From the NCBI GenBank assembly GCA_900545625.1, contig UQZS01000009.1, forward strand, positions 1 through 50,691: DNA of 50,691 nucleotides, in the 5' to 3' direction. The translations under genes and the position numbers were made by a program. Every line of letters begins with the position of its first letter. Within the stretch, counting starts at the first letter, position 1. This document shows, in pieces, positions 6,515-13,443 of this stretch. The notes under the pieces are model-generated. The model saw only the letters and a program-made list of their open reading frames with translations, ran no database searches and was not told the DNA's origin. Source of the DNA: an uncultured Oscillospiraceae bacterium. GTDB lineage: Bacteria; Bacillota; Clostridia; Oscillospirales; Acutalibacteraceae.

Positions 6515-9124
6515 TTATTCGCCGTAATATGCCTTGAGATACATCTCTTTGATCTCGCTCATCAGCGGATAGCGCGGGTTCGCGCCGGTGCACTGGTCGT
6601 TGAACGCCTGCTCGACCATTTCGTCGAGGGTGTCAAGGAAGTATTTCTCATCCACGCCGTATTCGCGGATCGTCTTTTTCACGCCGCAGTGTTCTTTCAG
6701 GGCGTCGATCTTAGCGATAAGACCTTCGAGCTTTTCTTCGTCCGTCTTGCCCTGCACGCCCAGCGCGTCGGCGACCTCTGCATAACGCGCAAGCGTATGC
6801 GGGTGGTCATACTGCGGGAAGGTGCCCATCTTGGTGGGAACTTCCGCCGCGTTGTAGCGCAGGACGTTGTCGATCAGCAGCGCGTTTGCGATACCGTGCG
6901 GCAGGTGGTGGAACGCACCGAGCTTGTGCGCCATCGAGTGGCAGACGCCAAGGAATGCATTTGCGAACGCCATACCTGCCATAGTGGCGGCGTTGCCCAT
7001 CTTTTCACGCGCAACAGGGTCGTTTTGTCCGTTATCGTAAGCGCGCGGCAGATACCGGAAGATCATTTGCAGCGCGCGGATCGCAAGGCCGTCGGTATAA
7101 TCGGTCGCCATAACGGAGGCATACGCTTCAAGCGCATGCGTTACGGCGTCGATACCGGAAGCCGCGGTCAAGCCCTTCGGCGCGCTCATCATCAGGTCTG
7201 CGTCCACGATCGCCATATTCGGCATCAGCTGATAGTCTGCAAGCGGCCACTTCACGCCGGTCTCGGCGTCGGTGATGATCGCAAACGGCGTAACCTCGGA
7301 GCCCGTACCGGCCGAAGTCGGGATCGCGATGAAATACGCCTTTTCGCCCATCTTCGGGAAGGTATAGACACGCTTGCGGATATCCATGAAGTCCATTGCC
7401 ATGTCGGAGAAGTCCACGTCCGGATGCTCATACATCACCCACATGATCTTCGCGGCATCCATGGCCGAGCCGCCGCCGATGGCGATGATGGTATCCGGCT
7501 CAAACTGGCGCATCTGATCGGTACCCTTTTCGGCGCACTGGAGCGTCGGGTCGGGCGCGACTTCGTAGAAGCAGGTGTGGCGGATGCCCATTTCGTCGAG
7601 CTTGTCTTCGATCGGCTTGGTGTAGCCGTTATTATACAGGAAGGAGTCCGTAACAATGAATGCCTTTTTCTTGCCGAGCACATTTTTGAGCTCGTCAAGC
7701 GCAACGGGCAGGCAGCCCTTTTTGAAGTACACCTTTTCGGGCGCGCGGAACCACAGCATATTTTCCCTTCTCTCTGCAACGGTTTTGATATTCAGCAGAT
7801 GCTTGACGCCGACGTTCTCGGAAACCGAGTTGCCGCCCCAGGAGCCGCAGCCAAGCGTCAGAGAGGGTGCAAGCTTGAAGTTGTAAAGGTCGCCGATGCC
7901 GCCCTGTGAGGAAGGCGTATTGACAAGGATGCGGCAGGTCTTCATGCGCTCGCCGAAGCGTGCGAGCTTATCCTGCTCGGTCACGGCGTTGAGGTACACG
8001 GAGGAGGTATGGCCGTAGCCGCCGTCCGCGATGAGGTGCTCCGCCTTATCCATGGCTTCGTCGAAATCCTTCGCCTTATACATGGCAAGCACGGGAGACA
8101 GCTTTTCGTGTGCGAATTCCTCGGAGATATCCACACTCTCGACCTCGCCGATGAGGATCTTTGTGGTCTCGGGGACGCTCACGCCCGCAAGCTCTGCGAT
8201 CTTGTGCGCGGGCTGACCGACGATCTTCGCATTGAGCGCGCCGTTGATGATGATGGTCTTGCGGACCTTTTCGATCTCCGCTTTCTTGAGGAAATAGCAG
8301 CCGCGCGCGGTGAATTCGTCCTTGACCTTCTTATAGACCTTGTCGAGCACGATGACCGACTGTTCGGAAGCGCAGATCATGCCGTTGTCGAAGGTCTTGG
8401 AGTGGATGATGGAGTTGACGGCAAGCAGGATGTCGGCGGTGTCGTCGATGATCGCCGGCGTATTGCCTGCGCCGACGCCCAGTGCCGGTTTGCCGGAGGA
8501 GTATGCGGATTTGACCATGCCGGGGCCGCCCGTAGCAAGGATGATGTCCGCCTCTTTCATCAGAAGCGTGGTCATCTCCAGAGACGGGATGTCGATCCAG
8601 CCGATGATATCCTCAGGCGCACCCGCTGCCACAGCGGCTTCGAGCACGACCTTTGCCGCAGCAATGGTGGATTTCTTCGCACGCGGGTGGGGGCTGATGA
8701 TAATGCCGTTGCGGGTCTTTAAGGAAATGAGCGTCTTAAAGATCGCGGTCGAGGTGGGGTTCGTGGTCGGGATGACCGCTGCGATAACACCGATGGGCTC
8801 GGCGACACGCTTGATGCCGAACGCGGGATCCTCCTCTACAACGCCGCAGGTTTTCGTGTTTTTATAGGCGTTATAGATATATTCGGCGGCGTAGTGGTTC
8901 TTGATGACCTTATCTTCCACAACGCCCATGCCGGTTTCTTCCACCGCCATTTTGGCGAGCGGAATGCGCTGCTTATTCGCAGCGATGGCGGCGGCGCGGA
9001 AGATCTTATCCACCTGCTCCTGGGTATAGGTCGCAAAGGTCTCCTGCGCCTTGCGGACCCGTTTGAGCGCCTGTTCAAGCTTCTCAACCGAATCCACGAT
9101 CTCGTAAGTCTTGGTCTTTTCCAT
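6515..9124 (-). CDS. adhE: Bifunctional acetaldehyde-CoA/alcohol dehydrogenase
   Basis: AdhE reduces acetyl-CoA to acetaldehyde and then to ethanol, using two NADH, and assembles into spirosome filaments in other bacteria. The 869-residue length is standard. The N-terminal half is a CoA-acylating aldehyde dehydrogenase with the catalytic cysteine in FDNGMIC (C251). The C-terminal half is an iron-dependent alcohol dehydrogenase with GGGSAMDAAK (nucleotide binding) and the histidine-rich metal site CHSMAHKLGAFHHLPHG. I chose the ATG at 9124 because AAGGAG lies about 8 bases before it; the open frame continues upstream into rex without a plausible start. It follows rex by 26 bases. adhE is a classical Rex target, so the two tandem Rex-type sites before rex probably control it according to the NADH/NAD+ ratio. 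Confidence 0.96.
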   Translation of the reverse strand: MEKTKTYEIVDSVEKLEQALKRVRKAQETFATYTQEQVDKIFRAAAIAANKQRIPLAKMAVEETGMGVVEDKVIKNHYAAEYIYNAYKNTKTCGVVEEDPAFGIKRVAEPIGVIAAVIPTTNPTSTAIFKTLISLKTRNGIIISPHPRAKKSTIAAAKVVLEAAVAAGAPEDIIGWIDIPSLEMTTLLMKEADIILATGGPGMVKSAYSSGKPALGVGAGNTPAIIDDTADILLAVNSIIHSKTFDNGMICASEQSVIVLDKVYKKVKDEFTARGCYFLKKAEIEKVRKTIIINGALNAKIVGQPAHKIAELAGVSVPETTKILIGEVESVDISEEFAHEKLSPVLAMYKAKDFDEAMDKAEHLIADGGYGHTSSVYLNAVTEQDKLARFGERMKTCRILVNTPSSQGGIGDLYNFKLAPSLTLGCGSWGGNSVSENVGVKHLLNIKTVAERRENMLWFRAPEKVYFKKGCLPVALDELKNVLGKKKAFIVTDSFLYNNGYTKPIEDKLDEMGIRHTCFYEVAPDPTLQCAEKGTDQMRQFEPDTIIAIGGGSAMDAAKIMWVMYEHPDVDFSDMAMDFMDIRKRVYTFPKMGEKAYFIAIPTSAGTGSEVTPFAIITDAETGVKWPLADYQLMPNMAIVDADLMMSAPKGLTAASGIDAVTHALEAYASVMATDYTDGLAIRALQMIFRYLPRAYDNGQNDPVAREKMGNAATMAGMAFANAFLGVCHSMAHKLGAFHHLPHGIANALLIDNVLRYNAAEVPTKMGTFPQYDHPHTLARYAEVADALGVQGKTDEEKLEGLIAKIDALKEHCGVKKTIREYGVDEKYFLDTLDEMVEQAFNDQCTGANPRYPLMSEIKEMYLKAYYGE

Positions 9125-9150
9125 TGTACCGTACTCCTTTATCGTCGTGA

Positions 9151-9801
9151 TTACATGGACTGCTTTAGATGGGCGGACAGCACCGCGAGAGACGAGGCGA
9201 TATTCTCGTTTTGCAAAAGCACCCCTTCGGGGACATGCAGATGCGTCGGCGCGAAGTTCCAGATCGCGCGCACCCCGCCGGACACGAGCAGATCGCAGAC
9301 CTCCTGCGCGCTTTCGGCGGGAACGGTGATGATCCCGATATGGATGCCCATACGCCGGCAAAGGTCGGTGAGCTTTTCCATGGGGAGGATCATCGGCGCA
9401 TCCTTGCCGTACATCGCTGCCGCATCGGCATTGCGGTCGAATGCCGCAACCAGGCGGATGCCGAACTGCGCAAAGCCCTCATAGCCGAGCAGCGCGCGGC
9501 CGAGCTTGCCTGCGCCCACGAGCACCGCTTCGTTGACGCTGTCGTAGCCGAGGAAGGCTTCGATATCCCGGATGAGCCGGGCAGTCTCAAAGCCGGTTTT
9601 CGGCTTGCCCGCACAAGAACTGACGGCGGCGATGTCTTTGCGCACCTGCACCTCATTAAGCCCCAAGGCTGCGGCGATCTTCGGCGCGGAAATGTGCGCC
9701 GCCTCTTCGCCTTGCAGACGTTTGAGGTAATCGAGATACATGGGAAGCCGCAGAAGCGTTTGTTTGGAGATGCTCCGAACGCCCGTTTGCGCGCTGCACA
9801 T
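9151..9801 (-). CDS. rex: Redox-sensing transcriptional repressor Rex
   Basis: Rex binds DNA when NAD+ is high and lets go when NADH accumulates, derepressing fermentative genes. The protein shows the winged-helix N-terminus (ISKQTLLRLPMYLDYL, then EVQVRKDIA in the recognition region) and a Rossmann fold with the dinucleotide loop VGAGKLGRALLGY. I start it at the ATG at 9801, giving 216 residues, the family norm. A TTG at 9852 in the same frame is rejected because it lies inside the -35/-10 promoter, upstream of the predicted transcription start. The ribosome-binding sequence before 9801 is weak (GGGGCGATAGGG). The gene is first in an operon with adhE and two hydrogenases, and Rex-type palindromes just upstream of the promoter suggest autoregulation. 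Confidence 0.93.
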   Translation of the reverse strand: MCSAQTGVRSISKQTLLRLPMYLDYLKRLQGEEAAHISAPKIAAALGLNEVQVRKDIAAVSSCAGKPKTGFETARLIRDIEAFLGYDSVNEAVLVGAGKLGRALLGYEGFAQFGIRLVAAFDRNADAAAMYGKDAPMILPMEKLTDLCRRMGIHIGIITVPAESAQEVCDLLVSGGVRAIWNFAPTHLHVPEGVLLQNENIASSLAVLSAHLKQSM

Positions 9802-9840
9802 AAGCCCTATCGCCCCAATCAGTATTCTTGTATTGGTTTC

Positions 9841-9869
9841 ATGATAGCTCAAGAAATCCCGCTTGTCAA
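9841..9869 (-). promoter_or_regulatory. SigA-type promoter of the rex-adhE-hydrogenase operon
   Basis: On the minus strand, TTGACA (9869-9864), a 17-base spacer and TATCAT (9846-9841). The predicted start is near 9834, about 33 bases before the chosen rex ATG. Confidence 0.8.
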
Positions 9870-9876
9870 TGGGAAT

Positions 9877-9894
9877 TTGTTAATATTTTAACAT
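9877..9894. promoter_or_regulatory. Rex operator 1
   Basis: TTGTTAATATTTTAACAT reads as TTGTTAA-4-TTAACAT, matching the Firmicute Rex consensus TTGTTAA-N4-TTAACAA at all but the last base. It lies 7 bases upstream of the -35 box of the rex promoter. Rex sites are established for adhE-type genes; binding here is predicted. Confidence 0.8.
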
Positions 9895-9903
9895 CTGTTT
9901 CCC

Positions 9904-9921
9904 TTGACAATTTTTTAACAG
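9904..9921. promoter_or_regulatory. Rex operator 2 (weaker, tandem)
   Basis: TTGACAATTTTTTAACAG keeps the TTG-N11-ACA framework with halves TTGACAA and TTAACAG (three mismatches to the consensus in total). Its centre is 27 bases from that of operator 1, so two Rex dimers could sit at slightly different faces of the helix. Confidence 0.55.
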
Positions 9922-9978
9922 GACGCGCGTGCGTTTTGTGCAGATTTACGGCAGAAATTGTGGCGGCGGAGCGTTCGA

Positions 9979-10031
9979 AAAATAAAAAGCAAGGAGGGTT
10001 CTGCGTCTTAAAAAAGACACAGAACCCTCCT
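9979..10031 (-). terminator. Intrinsic terminator downstream of mgtE
   Basis: A near-perfect hairpin: 12 bp AGGAGGGTTCTG/CAGAACCCTCCT, one mismatch, 5 bp GTCTT/AAGAC and an AAAA loop. On the minus strand it is followed by TGCTTTTTATTTTT. The opposite side lacks a T-run, so it serves the minus-strand mgtE transcript and insulates the rex promoter region, 58 bases away. Confidence 0.8.
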
Positions 10032-10052
10032 GTCCTACTCTATTGGCTTTTT

Positions 10053-10081
10053 GGCAGGCGTGGAAGCCTGCCACTACGCGG
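10053..10081. repeat. Short palindromic repeat, copy 1 (GGCAGGC hairpin)
   Basis: GGCAGGC-GTGGAA-GCCTGCC is a 7-bp stem followed by ACTACGCGG. It aligns with the element at 10134-10163 over its whole length, with paired substitutions in the stem. It lies in the 3' region of mgtE and has no coding potential that I can support. Confidence 0.6.
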
Positions 10082-10133
10082 AAATATTTTGTTTTCTGCA
10101 CAGCCGTCGGTTTTTTCTTGTCGCGCTCTGCTC

Positions 10134-10163
10134 GGGCGGGCACGGAGACCCGCCCCTACCGGG
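10134..10163. repeat. Short palindromic repeat, copy 2 (GGGCGGG hairpin)
   Basis: GGGCGGG-CACGGAGA-CCCGCCC forms a 7-bp stem followed by CTACCGGG. It shares the GGA loop core and the CTAC flank with copy 1. I recall similar GC-rich hairpins scattered through gut Clostridia, but that is unverified here. Confidence 0.6.
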
Positions 10164-10203
10164 TTGTGCAGATTTGTGGGGTTGCACGCATTTTCTTGTG
10201 CCA

Positions 10204-10238
10204 CTTCTGACTTCTGATTTCTGATTGCTGAATTCTGG
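10204..10238 (+). repeat. Five imperfect 7-bp tandem repeats (TTCTGA-based)
   Basis: Five consecutive heptamers: CTTCTGA, CTTCTGA, TTTCTGA, TTGCTGA, ATTCTGG. They end 10 bases before the mgtE stop codon. No function is apparent. Confidence 0.55.
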
Positions 10239-10248
10239 ACGCTGCGCT

Positions 10249-11583
10249 CTAAAAGGGCAGCAACAGCTTTGCGACCCGGAAGTAAATGAGCAGGGACATG
10301 GCGTCCACGATCGTCGAGATAAACGGGTTTGCCATGACCGCGGGGTCAAGGTGTACTTTTTTGGCAAGAATGGGCAGCAGGCAGCCGATGAACTTCGCCA
10401 GAATAATGGTCAGGATCATGGAAAGGCTTACGATGGCTGCTACGAGTACAGACACCTCATCCATCAGCAAAAGCCTGCCAAAGTTCACGGCGGCGAGCGT
10501 GATCCCGCAGAAGAACGCTACGCGAAATTCCTTCCAGACCACTTTAAACGTATCACGGAAAGCGATTTCTCCCAAAGAAAGGCCGCGGATAATGGTCGTG
10601 GAGGACTGCGCGCCGCAGTTGCCGCCCGTGCCCATCAGCATCGGGATGTACGCCGTGAGCACGACGTATGCTTGCAGCGCCGATTCGAAATTCTGGATGA
10701 TCCGTCCCGTAAAGGTAGCGGAGACCATCAGCAGCAAAAGCCACGGAAAACGCTTTTTCCAAATCTCAAACACGCTCATTTTGAGGTATGGCTTGTCCGT
10801 GGGCGTGATCGCCGCCATTTTTTCGATGTCCTCGGTGTTCTCGTCCTGTAAGACATCCATGGCGTCGTCGATGGTGATGATCCCCACCAGACGGTTTTCC
10901 CGATCGACCACGGGCAGCGCCAAAAGGTCGTATTTGCGGAACTTTTCGGCGACAACCTCTTTATCCTCCAGCGTGGTCGTAGATATGATATTGGTATCCA
11001 TGATCTCAAAGATCTTGTCGGTCTGGTCGGACAAAAGCAGATCTTTGACGGTCACGATCCCGAGGAGCTTTCGATTTTCATCTGTGACGTAGCAAATATA
11101 AATGGTCTCTTTGTCCACGCCCGTGCGGCGGATGCGCGTGAAAGCGTCCGCCACGGTCATGTATTTTTTCAAATCGACATATTCGGTCGTCATCAGGCTC
11201 CCGGCGGAGTCTTCAGGGTATTGCAGGATCTCGTTGATGCTTTTGCGCATCTCGGGATCGGTATGCTGGAGGATGCGCTTGACGACGGTGGCGGGCATTT
11301 CCTCAATAACGTCCACCGCGTCGTCCACATACATCTCGTCCAACACCTCGCGCAGCTCATTATCGCTGAACGCTCGGATCAGGAACTCCTGGTCATCGGA
11401 GTCCATGTTGACGAACACCTCCGCCGCAAGCTCTTTGGGGAGTATGCGATAGAGAAGCGGCAGCTTTTCCTGCGGCAGCTCTTTGAGCACGGTGGCGATG
11501 TCCGCTTCGTTCATGTCGGACAAAATTTCCTTGAGCTGCGGGTAATCCTTTTTCTCCAGCAGCTCGGTGACTTTTTCGTACAC
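10249..11583 (-). CDS. mgtE: Magnesium transporter/channel MgtE
   Basis: A 444-residue protein with the MgtE plan: an N-terminal acidic superhelical domain (about 1-115), two CBS domains (about 120-240) and five C-terminal membrane segments forming the pore (about 270-440), including the family segment MGTGGNCGAQSSTT. In homologues the cytoplasmic domains sense Mg2+ and close the channel when it is plentiful. I place the start at the GTG at 11583, which has GGGAGGG eight bases upstream; the frame can be extended to 11634 but without a ribosome-binding sequence. Expression is predicted to be controlled by the M-box riboswitch and terminator upstream, fitting Mg2+ homeostasis. Confidence 0.93.
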   Translation of the reverse strand: MYEKVTELLEKKDYPQLKEILSDMNEADIATVLKELPQEKLPLLYRILPKELAAEVFVNMDSDDQEFLIRAFSDNELREVLDEMYVDDAVDVIEEMPATVVKRILQHTDPEMRKSINEILQYPEDSAGSLMTTEYVDLKKYMTVADAFTRIRRTGVDKETIYICYVTDENRKLLGIVTVKDLLLSDQTDKIFEIMDTNIISTTTLEDKEVVAEKFRKYDLLALPVVDRENRLVGIITIDDAMDVLQDENTEDIEKMAAITPTDKPYLKMSVFEIWKKRFPWLLLLMVSATFTGRIIQNFESALQAYVVLTAYIPMLMGTGGNCGAQSSTTIIRGLSLGEIAFRDTFKVVWKEFRVAFFCGITLAAVNFGRLLLMDEVSVLVAAIVSLSMILTIILAKFIGCLLPILAKKVHLDPAVMANPFISTIVDAMSLLIYFRVAKLLLPF

Positions 11584-11646
11584 TTTGTTTCCCTCCCGTG
11601 GATCATATGTTTGCGTAATCAGGAAACAAAGCACAAGACCTTTAGG

Positions 11647-11669
11647 GGCAGCGGATCAGATCCGCTGCC
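11647..11669. repeat. Perfect 11-bp palindrome in mgtE leader
   Basis: GGCAGCGGATC pairs with GATCCGCTGCC around a single central base. Its left flank TTAGG resembles the flank of the two palindromes downstream of mgtE read on the other strand (TAGGGGC). It is not followed by a T-run, so it is not a clear terminator. Confidence 0.5.
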
Positions 11670-11796
11670 GTATTTCCGAAACGGCGGCACGAAAAGCAGC
11701 CGCTTCCCGCCGCTTACTTCGCGGTGGTTTCGGGTCTGTGCCTTTGGTGCTTCCCGTGTCCATTCGTTTCACCTCACAAATTTAAAATCAAATCGC

Positions 11797-11838
11797 AAAA
11801 AAGCGCATACCGCCGAACGAAAATAAGACGGTATGCGC
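11797..11838 (-). terminator. Riboswitch-controlled terminator (M-box expression platform)
   Basis: On the minus strand GCGCATACCG pairs with its complement (arms 11829-11838 and 11803-11812, 16-base loop), then TTTTTT (11802-11797). It directly follows the M-box aptamer, as expected for an OFF switch in which Mg2+ promotes termination before mgtE. Confidence 0.8.
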
Positions 11839-11841
11839 ACT

Positions 11842-11992
11842 ATGTTTTCGTTCAAGCTTTAGCTTCAGAGGGCGATGAAACTGCGTTAAAGCACACCTTC
11901 GCTTTCGATGTGCCCTGTTGACCTGCTGACGGTGTCTCCACCGTTTCGCGGCAGCAGCCCGTATCCCTGTGGGAGCCTTACCTACCGATATT
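11842..11992 (-). ncRNA. M-box (ykoK leader) magnesium riboswitch
   Basis: Read on the minus strand, the leader shows hallmark M-box segments in order: GGTAGGTAAGGCTCCCA, GGGATACGGGCTGCTGCCGC, a variable P-stem GGTGGAGACACC, GTCAACAGGG, then a hairpin CACATCGAAAGCGAAGGTGTG. M-box RNAs bind several Mg2+ ions and reduce transcription of Mg2+ transporters. The next gene, mgtE, is a standard target. The exact 3' border is approximate. Confidence 0.9.
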
Positions 11993-12011
11993 GTTTTTTT
12001 TTGCAAAAGAT

Positions 12012-12040
12012 ATTATGAACCAAAAATCCGGCGTTGTCAA
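12012..12040 (-). promoter_or_regulatory. Promoter of the M-box/mgtE transcript
   Basis: TTGACA (12040-12035), a 17-base spacer and CATAAT (12017-12012) on the minus strand, about 20 bases before the riboswitch. It starts 19 bases beyond the stop codon of the preceding DUF6054 gene. Confidence 0.75.
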
Positions 12041-12059
12041 TAGCCGTCGAAAAATTCGG

Positions 12060-12398
12060 TCAAGCCTCGTATTTTTTCACGCAGGCTTCGATGGTTTCCA
12101 AAAACGATTCCTCGCCGATGGTGTTCCACTTAAAGAACATCCCCGTACTGCCGCCGGAGGTGATCACGCACAAATCAGATGATGCATCGTCCCCGAACAG
12201 CGTAACGGTCATGCTCACACGGTTGCCGCCCGTGTAGCTGTACCGCTCGAAAACCCCGGCATAGCACCGTACGCCGTTTTTCTCATATAAAACCGAATCC
12301 TCTTTGGACGCGGAAACGCTGCCCTGCATGATTTCATTTTCCAGATCCGAAACGATTGCCTGAAAATCCCCGCGCAGCGTCGCTTCGAGTTTTGCCAT
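12060..12398 (-). CDS. DUF6054 family protein
   Basis: A 112-residue soluble protein with no signal peptide or membrane segment. The middle and end (NGVRCYAGVFERYSYTGGNR, SMTVTLFG, ITSGGSTGMFFKWNTIGE) match my memory of the DUF6054 family, found mainly in Clostridia. No biochemical function is known to me. It looks like a small alpha-beta domain rich in beta strands. It follows the FakA-C-like gene by 21 bases and probably shares its transcript. The family name is from memory and should be confirmed by a profile search. Confidence 0.7.
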   Translation of the reverse strand: MAKLEATLRGDFQAIVSDLENEIMQGSVSASKEDSVLYEKNGVRCYAGVFERYSYTGGNRVSMTVTLFGDDASSDLCVITSGGSTGMFFKWNTIGEESFLETIEACVKKYEA

Positions 12399-12419
12399 AG
12401 CCTTTCCCCCGCTTTTTAC

Positions 12420-12671
12420 TCAGCCCTTTAAGCCGCGCTCCTGCCTGTCCATATCCTCGACAACGATATCATAGATCTCGCCGAGCGTCGAGCAATATTC
12501 CAGCACCTTCCACGGCTCGTTGGTGTGGAAATGGATCTTGATAAGATCCTCGTCGCCCACGGCAAGCAGGCAGTCGCCCTTAAAATGTTCTAAAAAGTAG
12601 TCGTGAATTTCGTCCTCATCAAGATCCTCGCCCTCGATGAGCAGCTGGGTATCATAACGGTATTCCAACAT
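12420..12671 (-). CDS. Small stand-alone FakA C-terminal-like (DAK1_2) domain protein
   Basis: An 83-residue protein. The pattern YRYDTQLLIEGEDLDED, GDCLLAVGDEDLIKIHFHTN, PWKVLEYCSTLGEIYDIVVE and final DMDRQ resembles the C-terminal domain of the fatty-acid kinase FakA, often annotated as 'kinase to dihydroxyacetone kinase'. In FakA this region works together with the fatty-acid-binding protein FakB and an N-terminal ATP-binding domain. Here the kinase domain is absent, so catalysis alone is not expected. AAAAAGGAG lies just upstream of the ATG. It sits between trmO and DUF6054. Its role is unknown. Confidence 0.7.
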   Translation of the reverse strand: MLEYRYDTQLLIEGEDLDEDEIHDYFLEHFKGDCLLAVGDEDLIKIHFHTNEPWKVLEYCSTLGEIYDIVVEDMDRQERGLKG

Positions 12672-12723
12672 ATGCGTTTCTCCTTTTTTGTTTCGTTGTT
12701 AGGATACCACGGCTTCTGTAAAA

Positions 12724-13443
12724 TTACAAGCCGCTGTTCGCCATTTTTTCAACTGCGCAGACCGTAAGCGTTTTGCCGTATACCGTAAATCGGACCTCAA
12801 AGCCTGCGAACGGAAAGCCGTATACCCGCTCTCCATCCTCCTGCCGGTATCCCGGTCGCGGATCCTGCGCGAGCACGTCCATGAGCGTTTCACGTTTTTC
12901 TTCGGGCAGCTTTTTCAAAAGCGCTTGCGGGAAATCCACCTGCAAATGCACTTCCGCGGGCGGTACGGCAAAGCCGCCGCGGGCCTTTGGACGCGCGTCC
13001 GCATACGGTACATAGGGCTTGATATCGAAAATCGGCGTGTTGTCGGTCATATCCGCGCCCGTCACAACCAGTATGGGCCCGTTCGGTGTATGCAATTCCA
13101 CTTTTTCAAGCCGCACGCAGGAAAGCCCCAGCGGGTTCGGACGGAACGGCGAACGGGTGGCGAACACACCCATGCGCCGGTTGCCGCCGAGCTTCGGCGG
13201 GCGGACGGTGGGCGACCACGGCTTTTGCGGATTTTCGGAGAACTGCCACAATAGCCACAGGTGCGAAAAACCGTCTATCCCGCGCAGCGCGTCCGCATTG
13301 CGGAATTCCGGCTCGAACACGATTTTCCCCCGCAGCGTTTCGACTATGCCGCTTTGGCGCGGCACGCCGAACTTTTCGGGAAAATCCGTTCGAATATGCG
13401 CGATGATGCGCATGGGGACGGTGTTTCCTGTCTGCGCGGTCAT
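12724..13443 (-). CDS. trmO: tRNA (N6-threonylcarbamoyladenosine37-N6)-methyltransferase TrmO-like (TsaA family)
   Basis: A 239-residue protein of the TsaA/VirR superfamily. Recognisable stretches are the N-terminal strand RIIAHIRTDFPEKFGVPRQS, GIDGFSHLWLLWQF, RRMGVFATRSPFRPNPLGLS and DIKPYVPYADA. E. coli TrmO uses S-adenosylmethionine to methylate t6A37 of some ANN-decoding tRNAs; the same reaction is inferred here. The ATG at 13443 overlaps the der stop codon (ATGA) and has AAAGGA upstream, so the two are translationally coupled. The C-terminal 60 residues form the family's usual second domain. Archaeal-type relatives can have other roles, so the precise tRNA substrate is uncertain. Confidence 0.85.
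   Translation of the reverse strand: MTAQTGNTVPMRIIAHIRTDFPEKFGVPRQSGIVETLRGKIVFEPEFRNADALRGIDGFSHLWLLWQFSENPQKPWSPTVRPPKLGGNRRMGVFATRSPFRPNPLGLSCVRLEKVELHTPNGPILVVTGADMTDNTPIFDIKPYVPYADARPKARGGFAVPPAEVHLQVDFPQALLKKLPEEKRETLMDVLAQDPRPGYRQEDGERVYGFPFAGFEVRFTVYGKTLTVCAVEKMANSGL

Noticed and set aside
5822..7909. A 695-residue open frame on the plus strand across the kinase and adhE genes
   Set aside because: It is antisense to genes with intact catalytic motifs, has no ribosome-binding sequence and shows only codon-bias shadow composition.
9802..9852. Upstream TTG start for rex, adding 17 residues
   Set aside because: It lies inside the TTGACA-17-TATCAT promoter and so would not be in the mRNA.
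10204..10238. Heptamer repeats considered as a CRISPR-like or integron-like array
   Set aside because: No spacers, units of only seven bases and no cas or integrase genes.
12711..12732. Hairpin at the end of trmO (GGCTTGTAA...TTACAGAAGCC) as a terminator
   Set aside because: No T-run follows on the minus strand, and the next gene is only 52 bases away.
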